Numbered from the stretch's first letter, positions 7,952-16,691 are shown. The stretch is DNA of 64,000 nucleotides from Actinocorallia populi (GCF_002995495.1 NZ_PVZV01000010.1:62001-126000), one strand, 5' to 3'. The notes: a model not told the origin generated them from the sequence alone. A program made the numbers and translations.

Positions 7952-8820
7952 CGTCCAGGTTCCGGATCGTCGAGGTCGACGGCATCCCGATGTCGGCGCT
8001 GGTCCAGGAGGCGGAGCGGCCCCGGGCCGTCGTCCTCGCCCTGCACGGCGGGGCGACCAGCAGCGTGTACTACGACGCGCCGGACCATCCGCGGCTGTCG
8101 CTGCTGCGGGCCGGCGCCGCGCTCGGCTTCACCGTCATCGCGCTGGACCGTCCGGGATACGGCGCCTCTGCCCCGTACAGGCAGGAGCTGACCTCGGCCG
8201 CGCGGCGCGTCGACCTGGCCTTCGGAGCGCTGGAGCGGCTGCCGGGTTCCTCCGGCGCGGGCGTGTTCCTGATGGCGCATTCCAGCGGGTGCGAGCTGGC
8301 GATCCGCATGGCCGGTGACGAGCGGGGCGCGGACCTGCTGGGCCTGGAGATCGCGGGCACCGGGCGGCACCGCCACGAGCGCGCCATGCGGCTGTGGCGG
8401 GAGTGGGACCGCGAGCGCCCCGCGGGTCCCGCCCTGCGCGAGATCCTGTGGGGACCGCCCCGCATCTACCCGGACGACCTCGTCGGCGGAGCCCGGATCG
8501 CCGCCCCCGCCCCCTCCTACGAGGGGACGGAGGCGGAGGGCTGGCCGGAGGGCCTGGCGGAGCTCGCGTCCCGCGTGCGGGTCCCGGTGCACTACAGCCT
8601 CGGCGAGCACGAGATGTGGTGGCGTGCGGGGGCCGGGGCGCTGGCGGACGTCGCGTCCCTGTTCACCGCCTCCCCCCGGGTGGCCGTCCACGAGCAGGTG
8701 GGTGGCGGTCACAACCTCAGCCTCGGCCGCTGCGCCCTGGCCTACCACCTGGAGATCCTGTCGTTCGTCGAGGAATGCGTCCTGGCCCGTGAGGCCGTGG
8801 ACCGCGAAAGGGTGGGCTGA
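7948..8820 (+). CDS. Alpha/beta-fold hydrolase
   Basis: A 290-residue alpha/beta hydrolase. It has the oxyanion-hole segment LALHGG, RPGYGAS after strand 4 and a nucleophile elbow MAHSSGCE, where Ser112 is the probable nucleophile with Ala in place of the first Gly of GxSxG. A late histidine lies in GGGHNLSLG. The family covers esterases, lactonases and C-C hydrolases; the substrate cannot be read from sequence. It overlaps the aldolase fusion by four bases and the DoxX gene by one, so it belongs to the cassette and might open a lactone or ester intermediate. The mirror cassette has no counterpart. Confidence 0.85.
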   Translation: MTSRFRIVEVDGIPMSALVQEAERPRAVVLALHGGATSSVYYDAPDHPRLSLLRAGAALGFTVIALDRPGYGASAPYRQELTSAARRVDLAFGALERLPGSSGAGVFLMAHSSGCELAIRMAGDERGADLLGLEIAGTGRHRHERAMRLWREWDRERPAGPALREILWGPPRIYPDDLVGGARIAAPAPSYEGTEAEGWPEGLAELASRVRVPVHYSLGEHEMWWRAGAGALADVASLFTASPRVAVHEQVGGGHNLSLGRCALAYHLEILSFVEECVLAREAVDRERVG

Positions 8821-9329
8821 TGGACGCCGACGTCGTCGCGCCGTTGCTCGTACGGGTGGTCGTGGGCATCACCATGATCGCCCACGGCTACAACCACTGG
8901 AGGGGCGGCGGCGGCATCCAGGGCACCGCCCGCTGGTTCACCGGCCTCGGCCTCCGCCAGGGCACCCTCCAGGCCTGGATGAGCGTCCTCACCGAAATCG
9001 GCGCGGGCGTCCTGCTCATCATCGGCCTGCTCACCCCCCTGGCCTGCGCCGCCGTCATCTCCGTCATGCTCGTCGCCGGACTCCTGGCCCACCGCAAGAA
9101 CGGGTTCTTCGTCTTCAAGGACGGCTACGAATACGTCCTCGTCCTCGCCGTCGCCTGCCTCGCCCTCGCCATGACCGGCCCCGGCGACTGGTCGGTGGAC
9201 GAAGCCGCCGACATCGCCGTCACCGGCTGGGCCGGCGGAGCCATCGCCCTCGGCATCGCCCTCATCGCCACCGCGGGGCTCCTCGCCACTTTCTGGCGCC
9301 CCCAGCCGCAGCAGGAAGAGGTCGGCTGA
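8820..9329 (+). CDS. DoxX family membrane protein
   Basis: A 169-residue protein with about four hydrophobic helices and the DoxX-type start VVGITMIAHGYNHW. It overlaps the genes on both sides by one base (TGATG). DoxX-like proteins are small quinone- or redox-associated membrane proteins; their precise role is unsettled. The paralogue at 45350-45862 shares GITMIAHG.NH and GTARWF, and it too sits in a P450 cassette. A link to redox balance of the oxygenase system is plausible but unproven. Confidence 0.85.
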   Translation: MDADVVAPLLVRVVVGITMIAHGYNHWRGGGGIQGTARWFTGLGLRQGTLQAWMSVLTEIGAGVLLIIGLLTPLACAAVISVMLVAGLLAHRKNGFFVFKDGYEYVLVLAVACLALAMTGPGDWSVDEAADIAVTGWAGGAIALGIALIATAGLLATFWRPQPQQEEVG

Positions 9330-10147
9330 TGCACGTCGGGTTCATCGGCCTGGGCAGCCAAGGCGCTCCCATGGCCCGCCGGATCATCGACGCCGGCTAC
9401 GACACCACCCTGTGGGCACGACGGGCCGCCACCCTGGAGTCCTTCGCCGACACTTCCGCCAAGACGGCCGGCTCACCGGCCGAACTGGCCGCCGAGTGCG
9501 ACATCGTCTGCGTCTGCGTCGTCAACGACGCAGACGTGGAAGAGGTCCTCACCGGAGACGCGGGTGTGCTGGCCGGTCTGCGGTCCGGCGGCGTCATCGC
9601 CATCCACAGCACCGTCCACCCCGACACCTGCCGCAGGCTCGCCGAACTCGCAGGAGAACGGGGCATCCGCCTCGTGGACGCCCCGGTCAGCGGCGGGGGT
9701 GGCGCCGCCGCCGAAGGACGCCTGCTGGTGATCGTCGGGGGCGAGGACGAAGCCGTCGAACTCTGCCGCCCCGTCTTCGCCACCTACGCCTCACCCATCA
9801 TCCACACCGGAGCACTGGGCAGCGCACAACTCACCAAACTCCTCAACAACCTCCTGTTCACCGCCCACCTCGCCACCGCCGCCAGCACCCTCGCACTCGG
9901 CAGACAACTCGGCATCAACACCACCGCACTCGCCCAAGCCATCACCCACGGCACCGGCACCAGCTTCGCCCTCACCCGCGTCACCGCCGCCGGAGGCACC
10001 CTCGACCGCATGGCACCCGTCGCCGGACCACTCCTCCAAAAAGACGCCCGCCTCATCACCGAACTCGCCCGCACCCACCACGCCACCCCCGGCACCGTCC
10101 TCACCGCCGCCGACGACGCACTGGACCTCATGGACCACCAGCGATGA
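9329..10147 (+). CDS. 3-hydroxyisobutyrate dehydrogenase-like oxidoreductase
   Basis: A 272-residue beta-hydroxyacid dehydrogenase with the NAD(P) loop GFIGLGSQGAPMA at the N-terminus, the substrate loop DAPVSGGGGAAAEG and the catalytic lysine in LTKLLNNLLF. The family oxidises 3-hydroxy acids to semialdehydes or reduces the reverse. It is close to the enzyme at 55880-56713, sharing FIGLGSQGAPMARRII and TTLWARRA.TLESFA. The last 150 codons use CTC, AAA and CAA far more than neighbouring genes, a codon bias that suggests a different history. It is the last tightly overlapping gene of the cassette. Confidence 0.9.
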   Translation: MHVGFIGLGSQGAPMARRIIDAGYDTTLWARRAATLESFADTSAKTAGSPAELAAECDIVCVCVVNDADVEEVLTGDAGVLAGLRSGGVIAIHSTVHPDTCRRLAELAGERGIRLVDAPVSGGGGAAAEGRLLVIVGGEDEAVELCRPVFATYASPIIHTGALGSAQLTKLLNNLLFTAHLATAASTLALGRQLGINTTALAQAITHGTGTSFALTRVTAAGGTLDRMAPVAGPLLQKDARLITELARTHHATPGTVLTAADDALDLMDHQR

Positions 10148-10175
10148 CTCCCCCGCTCCCCCCGAAGGTGATCAC

Positions 10176-11213
10176 ATGGTGAAAACGCCCCTCCGAGTCG
10201 TCCAGTGGGCCACCGGGAACATCGGGACCCGGTCGCTGAAAGGCGTCATCGAGCATCCGCGCCTGGAACTGGCCGGGCTCTACGTGCACTCCGAGAGCAA
10301 GGCCGGCGTCGACGCCGGGGAGTTGTGCGGGCTGGGGCCGACCGGTGTCCGGGCGACCCGCGACCCCGACGAGATCACGGCGCTGGGCGCGGACTGCGTC
10401 CTGTACATGCCGGCCGCCTGCGATTTCGACGAGGTCTGCCGGCTGCTGGAGTCCGGTGCGAACGTCGTCACCACCCGGGGCGAGTTCCACCGCCCCGACG
10501 GCATGGACGCCGGGGTCCGCAAACGGGTCGAGGCCGCGTGCGAGCGCGGCGGCACCTCGGTCCACAGCACCGGCAGCAGCCCCGGGTTCATCACCGAGGC
10601 CGTCCCGCTGGTGCTGACCTCGATCCAGCGGCGGCTCGACTCCCTGACCATCAACGAGTTCGCCGACCTGTCCCGGCGCGACTCTCCCGGGCTGCTGTTC
10701 GGCGTCATGGGCTTCGGGCAGCCGCCCGCGGCGCTCCCCGAAGGGCGGCTGGCCCACGGCAGGGTCAGTTTCGGCCCCTCGCTGATGCTCGTCGCCGACG
10801 CCCTCGGGATACCGCTCGACTGCCTGGAGGCCGGCGGGGAGGTCGCGGTCGCGAGCCGCGCCGTCGAGATCGCGGCGGGCACCCTGAAGGCCGGTACGGT
10901 CGCCGCCCAGCGCATCACGGTGTCGGGCATGCGGGACGGCCGGGCGGTGCTGAACTTCCGCGCCACCTGGTACTGCACCACCGACCTCGACCCCGTCTGG
11001 GACGTCCGGCCCACCGGCTGGAGCGTCCGTGTCGACGGCGACGCCCCGCTCGACGTCGACCTGCGCTTCCCGGTGTCCCTCGACGAGATGGCCTCGGTGT
11101 CGCCCGGCTACACGGCCAACCGCGCCGTCAACGCCGTGCCCGCCGTCTGCGCCGCTCCCCCCGGTATCCGCACGAGCACGGACCTCCCCCAGGTGATCGC
11201 CGATCTCGGCTGA
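10176..11213 (+). CDS. Dihydrodipicolinate reductase-like oxidoreductase
   Basis: A 345-residue NAD(P)-dependent oxidoreductase with a Rossmann start VVQWATGNIGTRSLKGV, the form found in a DapB-like family common in mycobacteria and relatives. It is longer than DapB (about 250 residues) and lacks an obvious lysine-biosynthesis context. The segment STGSSPGFITEAVPL is typical of this actinobacterial group. It lies 28 bases after the previous gene and before a hairpin at 11224-11244, so it probably ends the transcript. The function in this cassette is unknown; reduction or oxidation of a pathway intermediate is the simplest guess. Confidence 0.8.
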   Translation: MVKTPLRVVQWATGNIGTRSLKGVIEHPRLELAGLYVHSESKAGVDAGELCGLGPTGVRATRDPDEITALGADCVLYMPAACDFDEVCRLLESGANVVTTRGEFHRPDGMDAGVRKRVEAACERGGTSVHSTGSSPGFITEAVPLVLTSIQRRLDSLTINEFADLSRRDSPGLLFGVMGFGQPPAALPEGRLAHGRVSFGPSLMLVADALGIPLDCLEAGGEVAVASRAVEIAAGTLKAGTVAAQRITVSGMRDGRAVLNFRATWYCTTDLDPVWDVRPTGWSVRVDGDAPLDVDLRFPVSLDEMASVSPGYTANRAVNAVPAVCAAPPGIRTSTDLPQVIADLG

Positions 11214-11223
11214 TCTGAGATCA

Positions 11224-11244
11224 TCATCGGCAGGATGCCGATGA
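11224..11244. terminator. Hairpin after the DapB-like gene
   Basis: TCATCGGC and GCCGATGA pair perfectly around the five-base loop AGGAT, ten bases after the stop at 11213. It has no clear T-run. It is a likely transcript end before the amidohydrolase gene. Confidence 0.5.
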
Positions 11245-11359
11245 CGACCGCGGTCCCCTTCCCGGGACCGCCCTCCGAGCCGCCGCCGGCCCGGGACACC
11301 GCCGCGCCGGGCGGTGCTCCCGGGCCGGGCGGTGCCGTCCCCGCCCGCGGGGCGCTCCC

Positions 11360-12757
11360 GTGAGCACCCTGCTGCTGCGCGGCGTGGAGGTCGCCGGGCG
11401 CCCTGCCGACGTGCGCCTCGCCGGAGGGGTCGTCGCCGAGCTCGGCTCGGACCTGGCGGCGCGTCCCGGGGACGAAGTGCTGGACGGACGCGGCGGCGCG
11501 CTCATCCCCGGGCTGCACGACCACCACATCCACCTCATGGCGACCGCCGCGGCCGAACGTTCGGTGCGGGTGGGGCCTCCCGAGGTGTCCTCTCCCGGGG
11601 AGCTCGCCGACGTGCTGCGGCGGGCCGACGCGGCTCTGCCCCCCGGCGCCTGGCTGCGTGCCGTGGGATACCACGAATCCGTCGCCGGCGACCTGGACCG
11701 GGAGGCGCTGGACGCGCTCCTCCCCCACCGGCCGGTGCGGGTGCAGCACCGCTCGGGAGCGCAGTGGAGCCTGAACAGCGCGGCCTGCCGTGCCGTCGGC
11801 CTGGACGAAGGGCAGCGCCCCGAGGGGGCCGAGACGGACGCGTCCGGCCGGCCGACCGGCCGGTTGCTGCGCGCCGACGCCTGGTTGCGGGACAGGCTGC
11901 CCGCGGGGGATCCGCCCGACCTGTCCGCGCTGGGGCGGCGGCTGGCCCGCGCGGGTGTCACCGGCGTCACCGACGCGACGCCCGTCGAACGGCCGGCGGA
12001 CCTGCGGGTGCTGGCCGACGCGGGGTTGCCGCAGCGGCTGACGCTCACCGGCGGTCCCGCGCTGGCCGCTGCGGACTTCCCCGAGAACGTGGCGCGCGGG
12101 CCGGTCAAGCTGGTGGTCGCCGACCACGAGCTCCCCTCGCTCGACGCGCTGGCCGGGGCGATCGGGGCCGCGCATCTCGCGGACCGGCCGGTGGCCGTCC
12201 ACTGCGTCAGCCTCGTCGCCCTCGTCCTGGCCCTCGCCGCCTGGGAGCAGGCCGGGGTCCGGTCCGGCGACCGGATCGAGCACGCCTCGGTGGTGTCGCC
12301 GGAACTCGTCCCGGTCCTGGCCGCCCGGGGCCTGACCGTGGTGACGCAACCGGGCTTCGTCGCCGAGCGCGGCGACCGCTACCTGCTCGACGTCCCCCCG
12401 CGGGAGCACGCGGACCTCTACCGCTGCGCCTCCCTGCTCGACGCGGGGGTGCCCGTCGCCGGAAGCACCGACGCCCCCTACGGCTCCCCCGACCCCTGGA
12501 TCGCCGTCAAGGCCGCGGCCGACCGCCGCACGGCGGGCGGGCGGATCCTCGGCGCGCGGGAGCGGCTCTCCCCGCACCGCGCCCTGGAGCTCTTCCTCAC
12601 CGCGCCCGACGCCCCCGGCAAAAGGCCGAGGAGCGTCCGTCCGGGCGCCCCTGCCGACCTCGTCCTGCTGGCCGCGCCGCTCGGCGACGTGTTGGCGGCT
12701 CCCTCGTCGGACGCGGTCGTCATGACGTTCTTCGCCGGGACGCCTTTCTCCGCCTGA
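11360..12757 (+). CDS. YtcJ-type amidohydrolase
   Basis: A 465-residue metal-dependent hydrolase of the amidohydrolase_3 group. Metal-binding motifs are visible: HDHHIH after strand 1, VAVHCVS, IEHAS and the late aspartate in GSTDAPYGSPD. Members hydrolyse amides, ureas or N-formyl groups, so the exact substrate is open. The GTG start at 11360 gives the family's normal N-terminus (a beta-strand LLLRGVEV). It lies 146 bases after the previous gene, behind a hairpin, so it may have its own promoter. It ends 12 bases from the convergent small gene. Confidence 0.87.
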   Translation: MSTLLLRGVEVAGRPADVRLAGGVVAELGSDLAARPGDEVLDGRGGALIPGLHDHHIHLMATAAAERSVRVGPPEVSSPGELADVLRRADAALPPGAWLRAVGYHESVAGDLDREALDALLPHRPVRVQHRSGAQWSLNSAACRAVGLDEGQRPEGAETDASGRPTGRLLRADAWLRDRLPAGDPPDLSALGRRLARAGVTGVTDATPVERPADLRVLADAGLPQRLTLTGGPALAAADFPENVARGPVKLVVADHELPSLDALAGAIGAAHLADRPVAVHCVSLVALVLALAAWEQAGVRSGDRIEHASVVSPELVPVLAARGLTVVTQPGFVAERGDRYLLDVPPREHADLYRCASLLDAGVPVAGSTDAPYGSPDPWIAVKAAADRRTAGGRILGARERLSPHRALELFLTAPDAPGKRPRSVRPGAPADLVLLAAPLGDVLAAPSSDAVVMTFFAGTPFSA

Positions 12758-12769
12758 GGTCCGCGGCCT

Positions 12770-12979
12770 TCAGCAGTCGCTCCAGAACTCCTCGAGCTGC
12801 TCGCGGGTGAGCGCCTCGTAGGGGCGCTCGGGCATCGGGCGGCCGGTCTGGAGCGACCAGATGGTGTAGAGGCACAGGGCGATGGGATCCTCTTCGGAGG
12901 GCATCGGAGCAGGGAGGGGCGTGTCAGGCACAGATCTACGATCCGCCCGAGGACGCCGCCTTCTTGAAAAAAACCTCAT
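12770..12979 (-). CDS. Small hypothetical protein (69 aa)
   Basis: A 69-residue frame with a very basic N-terminus (MRFFSRRRRPRADRR) and a C-terminal segment rich in acidic and aromatic residues (LTREQLEEFWSDC). I do not recognise it. It is transcribed divergently from the DUF5753 regulator, with an AT-rich, palindrome-bearing region between them, which is why I think it is real. The Shine-Dalgarno sequence is weak. Confidence 0.45.
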   Translation of the reverse strand: MRFFSRRRRPRADRRSVPDTPLPAPMPSEEDPIALCLYTIWSLQTGRPMPERPYEALTREQLEEFWSDC

Positions 12980-13023
12980 TACCCAGACAAACCCGGATGA
13001 TCTAGATATTCAACTCCTCTTAC

Positions 13024-13041
13024 TGAAGTAACTTTACTTCA
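13024..13041. promoter_or_regulatory. Perfect palindrome between divergent genes
   Basis: TGAAGTAA-CT-TTACTTCA is a perfect 8-bp inverted repeat with a two-base centre. It lies in the only clearly AT-rich stretch of the region (about 12960-13075), between the 69-residue gene and the DUF5753 regulator. It is a strong candidate operator, most simply for autoregulation by the adjacent regulator. Confidence 0.55.
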
Positions 13042-13141
13042 CACTGAATAATGAAAAGTGACGTGTGCACTGGTTGCGAAACCGGCCCGCTGGCAGGATG
13101 CTCGGCACCGAACCGGAGTGCGACGACCCCGCGGAGTACGG

Positions 13142-14218
13142 ATGTCCCATGGGTCCACCGAAGAGGTGGTGGCCGCCTTCATCGCCGAGCTCAAGGCGGC
13201 CTGGGCGATGGCCTCTCCCACCTATGCCGCGGTGGAGCGGCTGGCCGAGGAGCTCAGGAAGCGGCCGGTCCAGCACGGGCGGCGGATCGTCCCCCTGCCC
13301 GCGGCCACCGTGAACGACCTGCTCACCAAACCGCGGCGGCGGCTCCCCCGCTGGGAGATGACGGCCTCGCTGCTGACCGTGCTCCGGGAGATCCTCGCGG
13401 ACCGCGGTGAGGACCCCGACCGCGTCGGCACCCTCGCGGCGTGGAAGGCCCGGCACGAGGCCTCGCTCACGGCCATGGACACGATCCGGAGCCGAAGGCG
13501 CGGAGGCCGGGTGGGCGTGGCCTCCGGCGACCCCGACCCCGAGGAGCTGGCGCGCGAGCGCCTGGCGATCGAGGACGCCCAGCGCGCCACCCTGCTGAAG
13601 ACGGCCGGGAGCGGGGAGCCGAAGTGGTGGCACCCGTACCGGGACGTCGTCCCCGCCTGGGCCACGGCCTACCTGTCACTGGAGCAGTCGAGCCACCGGC
13701 TGCAGATCTACGAGCCGGGCGCCGTCCCCGACCTGCTGTGGACCGCCGAGCGCGCCCGGCGCGCGGCCCTGTGCGAGCACCCCGGCGCGCCGGAGGACGT
13801 GATCGACAGGAAGGTCGCGCTCCAGCTGAGCCGCCGCCGCATGCTCCGGCGGAGCGAGCCCGCCCGCCTGTGGGTGCTCCTGGACGAGGCGGCGGTCGCG
13901 CCCTTCGGCGACCGCGCCCTGTGGCGGGCGCAGACCGAGCACCTGCTCGACCTCGCGTCGCTGCCGCACGTCAGCCTCCAGCTCCGCCGGGCGGGTCCCG
14001 ACAGGGGCCTGATCGGCGACGCGGTCCGGCTGCTGCGCTTCCACGAGAAGGAGTTCCCCGACGTCATCTGTCTCCGGCAGGACCGGACCGCGCTCTACCC
14101 GCCCGAATCCCAGGTCGTCCACCACTACACCGCCCTCCTGAAAGGGCAATTCTTCGCCGCGGAGACGCCCGAAACCTCCGTACAAATCCTTAGCGATCTC
14201 CTCAAGCGGCACCAATAG
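13142..14218 (+). CDS. XRE-like regulator with DUF5753 domain
   Basis: A 358-residue protein. Residues about 10-90 look like a divergent helix-turn-helix (AAVERLAEELRKR...LPAATVNDLLTK). The C-terminal two-thirds match the DUF5753 effector domain common in actinomycete XRE regulators (WATAYLSLEQSSHRLQIYEP, then HVSLQLRRAG and YPPESQVVHHYTALL). The ATG at 13142 starts in the sequence GATGTCCCATGG. It lies just upstream of a Methyltransf_19 gene, a pairing seen often in actinomycetes together with DUF397 proteins. The stop codon lies inside a ninefold-spaced repeat (see 14210-14236). Confidence 0.8.
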   Translation: MSHGSTEEVVAAFIAELKAAWAMASPTYAAVERLAEELRKRPVQHGRRIVPLPAATVNDLLTKPRRRLPRWEMTASLLTVLREILADRGEDPDRVGTLAAWKARHEASLTAMDTIRSRRRGGRVGVASGDPDPEELARERLAIEDAQRATLLKTAGSGEPKWWHPYRDVVPAWATAYLSLEQSSHRLQIYEPGAVPDLLWTAERARRAALCEHPGAPEDVIDRKVALQLSRRRMLRRSEPARLWVLLDEAAVAPFGDRALWRAQTEHLLDLASLPHVSLQLRRAGPDRGLIGDAVRLLRFHEKEFPDVICLRQDRTALYPPESQVVHHYTALLKGQFFAAETPETSVQILSDLLKRHQ

Positions 14219-14236
14219 TGCCAATAGCACCAATAG
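14210..14236 (+). repeat. Three tandem 9-bp repeats carrying in-frame stops
   Basis: CACCAATAG, TGCCAATAG and CACCAATAG follow each other directly. The first contains the stop codon of the DUF5753 gene. Because the unit is nine bases, every copy holds a TAG in the same frame. Just downstream ATAGG (14233-14237) and CCTAT (14247-14251) form an inverted repeat around GATATATCT. Confidence 0.7.
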
Positions 14237-14341
14237 GGATATATCTCCTATACCTAGCCAACAACCGCCGCCGTCTGTTGTCATGGGGACCCGTCCACAG
14301 AGAATCCCAGCGCCCTCGCCTGGTGCCCCCCGGAGGCCGAC

Positions 14342-15172
14342 ATGACCGGTGAAGAGAGTTTTGCTTGGCACGAAGCGGAAAAAGACCTCTATTCCGGGAT
14401 TGATACGTCAGTACCGCACTCCGCCCGGATCTGGAACTACTGGCTAGGCGGCAAGGACAACTTCCCCGTCGACCAGCAGGCCGGCGACGAGTACATCCGG
14501 GTCTTCCCCGGCATCACCGGGCTGGCCCGCCACTCGCGCGCCTTCCTGACCCGCGCGGTGCGGTACCTGGCCGCGGAGGAGGGCGTCCGCCAGTTCCTGG
14601 ACATCGGCACCGGGCTCCCCACCCACGACAACACCCACGAGGTCGCCCAGCGCGTCGCCCCCGACGCGCGCATCGTCTACGTCGACAACGACCCCCTCGT
14701 CCTCCTGCACGCGCGGGCCCTGCTGACCAGCACCCCCCAGGGGGTGACCGCCTACGTCGACGCGGACCTGCACGACCCCCCGGCCATCCTGGAGAAGGCG
14801 TCCCGGACCCTGGACCTCACCGGCCGCCCGGTGGGCCTGATGCTCATGGGCATCCTGGGCCACATCGCCGACGACGCCGAGATCAAGAAGATCGTCGCCG
14901 CCCTCCTCGACCCCCTGCCCTCCGGCAGCTTCCTCACCCTCTACGACGGCACCGCGACCGACGAGGACTTCGCCGAGGCGCAGGAGGGCTACGACGAGAC
15001 GGGCGCCGTCCCCTACCGCCTGCGCAGGCCGGAGCAGGTCATCGACTGCTTCGACGGCCTGGAGGTCCTCGACCCGGGCGTCGTCCCCATCCACCTGTGG
15101 CGTCCCGAGCCCAGCCCCTTCGACCCCGGCCCCCCGGCCCACGCCTACGGGGGCGTCGGCCGCAAGCCCTGA
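14342..15172 (+). CDS. SAM-dependent methyltransferase, Methyltransf_19 (DUF574)
   Basis: A 276-residue protein of the actinomycete Methyltransf_19 family. Diagnostic segments are SVPHSARIWNYWLGGKDNFPVD, the SAM loop LDIGTGLPTHDNTHEVAQ and VYVDNDPLVLLHARALL. These proteins occur in many copies in actinomycete genomes, often beside XRE/DUF5753 regulators as here; substrates are mostly unknown. It is followed by a strong convergent terminator. Confidence 0.9.
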   Translation: MTGEESFAWHEAEKDLYSGIDTSVPHSARIWNYWLGGKDNFPVDQQAGDEYIRVFPGITGLARHSRAFLTRAVRYLAAEEGVRQFLDIGTGLPTHDNTHEVAQRVAPDARIVYVDNDPLVLLHARALLTSTPQGVTAYVDADLHDPPAILEKASRTLDLTGRPVGLMLMGILGHIADDAEIKKIVAALLDPLPSGSFLTLYDGTATDEDFAEAQEGYDETGAVPYRLRRPEQVIDCFDGLEVLDPGVVPIHLWRPEPSPFDPGPPAHAYGGVGRKP

Positions 15173-15216
15173 CCGCGCCGGCCGCCCGGACCCCCGGGAC
15201 GATGCCCGGGACAGTG

Positions 15217-15260
15217 CCCGGACCGGTGCCGCTCGGCCGTGGAGCCGGCACCGGTCCGGG
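15217..15260. terminator. Bidirectional terminator
   Basis: Arms 15217-15231 and 15246-15260 pair perfectly over 15 bases around a 14-base loop. It lies between the ends of the convergent Methyltransf_19 gene and the MmgE/PrpD gene and would serve both. Confidence 0.8.
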
Positions 15261-15272
15261 GGCCGGCGGCCC

Positions 15273-16691
15273 CTACCGGGAGGCCGGGGCCGCTCGCAGC
15301 GCCTCGGCCAGGGCGGTGAGGTCCGGGGCGGAGGGCAGGCCGTAGACCAGCTCGGTGACCCGGTCGGCCTGCCCGGGGGCGAGCAGGCGGGTGGCGTTCA
15401 GCCGGAACTTGGCGGCCAGCTCCTCGGAGCTCAGCGGGTTGCCGGGCCCCCCGCGGTTGACGCTGACGCGCTCCTCCAGCACCTCGCCCGAGGCGAGCCG
15501 GACGCGCAGCACGGCCGGGAACTGGTGGGGGAAGATCCGGTCGCACTCGGCGTCGGGGACGCAGTGCACCTTCGCGGCCAGGGCGAGCCGCGCGGGGTCG
15601 GCCGCGGCCTCGTCGGTGAAGTCCTCGTGGAACAGGCCGAGTCCGCCGCCGCCGAGCAGCGCGGCCGCGACCGTGTAAGGGCCCGAGAACGCGGCGTGGT
15701 AGCCGGACCTGGGATGGATCTTGTCCTCGCGGGGCTCGCCGATGGTGCGCAGGACGGGGGTGGGCGCGCCCAGCTCGATGTGCTCGATCTGCGAGACCTC
15801 CAGCCCGCGCCCGCGCAGCCGCAGCGCCGCGTCGACGCCGGCGTGGGTGAAGTGGTTGCACGGGTAGGGCTTGAAGAAGATGCCCGGCAGCTCCCACCGT
15901 TCGCCCAGACCGTCCAGCAGCGGCTCCAGGTGGTACTGGTCGCCGCAGAACGCCTGGAGCAGGCCGAAGCGGCCCTCCAGCACGGTCGGCGGGCCGGTCA
16001 GCCCGGTCCGGGCCAGGCCCGCGGCGGTGACGGCGGCGTGCGCGGCCCAGCCGCAGTGCACGCGCTTGACGGTGCCGCCGGTGCGGTTGGCCTCCAGCAG
16101 GCCCGAGCCCATGCTCGCGGCGATGCCCAGCGCGTGGGCGACGCCGTCGGCGCCCAGGCCCGACAGCATGGCGCCGGCCGCGGCGCCGCCGAGCGCGCCG
16201 CAGATCGCGGTGGCGTGCAGGCCGCGCTCGAAGAACACCGAGTTGCCGAGCTCCTCGTCGTACCCGGCCATGCCGACGCGGACAGCGATCTCGACGCCGA
16301 CGCCGATGGCGTCCAGCAGCTGCGCCCCGGTGGCGCCCCGCGACTCGGCGACGGCGAGCGCGGCGGGCACGACCGACGCGGACGGGTGCAGCACCGACGG
16401 CAGGTGGGTGTCGTCGAAGTCGAGGGAGTGCGCGAGGGTGCCGTTCAGCAGCGCCGCGCTCGGCTCGGGCAGCGGCTCGGCGTGGCCGATCGCGGTGGCG
16501 CGGCCGCTGCCGCCCCACTCGGCGACCAGCGCGCCGACGGCCTTGGCGGGCGGCTCGCCGGTGGCGGCCAGGCTGTTGCCGAGCACGTCGAGGACGCGGC
16601 GCGCCGCGTCGGCGCGCAGCTCGGCGGGCAGCCCCTTGCTCCGGGCCTCCTCGGCGAACTCCCCGAGGGTCTGGACGATCGGCGTGCTCAC
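15273..16691 (-). CDS. MmgE/PrpD family protein
   Basis: A 472-residue member of the MmgE/PrpD fold, which contains 2-methylcitrate dehydratase, cis-aconitate decarboxylase and related enzymes. Recognisable blocks are HSLDFDDTHLPSVLHPSASVVPAAL, FFKPYPCNHFTHAGVDAA and the late VSVNRGGPGNPLS. The GTG at 16691 is chosen because it overlaps the upstream cyclase stop (GTGA). It ends the operon that begins with a CoA-transferase and a CoA-ester lyase. No methylcitrate synthase is nearby, so propionate metabolism is unlikely. A dehydratase, isomerase or decarboxylase acting on a di- or tricarboxylate is more likely. Confidence 0.88.
   Translation of the reverse strand: MSTPIVQTLGEFAEEARSKGLPAELRADAARRVLDVLGNSLAATGEPPAKAVGALVAEWGGSGRATAIGHAEPLPEPSAALLNGTLAHSLDFDDTHLPSVLHPSASVVPAALAVAESRGATGAQLLDAIGVGVEIAVRVGMAGYDEELGNSVFFERGLHATAICGALGGAAAGAMLSGLGADGVAHALGIAASMGSGLLEANRTGGTVKRVHCGWAAHAAVTAAGLARTGLTGPPTVLEGRFGLLQAFCGDQYHLEPLLDGLGERWELPGIFFKPYPCNHFTHAGVDAALRLRGRGLEVSQIEHIELGAPTPVLRTIGEPREDKIHPRSGYHAAFSGPYTVAAALLGGGGLGLFHEDFTDEAAADPARLALAAKVHCVPDAECDRIFPHQFPAVLRVRLASGEVLEERVSVNRGGPGNPLSSEELAAKFRLNATRLLAPGQADRVTELVYGLPSAPDLTALAEALRAAPASR

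Noticed and set aside
14210-14236. Tandem repeats as a possible CRISPR fragment
   Set aside because: Units are nine bases, directly adjacent and without spacers.
15273-16691. Methylcitrate-cycle 2-methylcitrate dehydratase (prpD)
   Set aside because: No prpB or prpC neighbours, and the operon partners are a CoA-transferase, a CoA-ester lyase and a cyclase; only the family assignment is safe.
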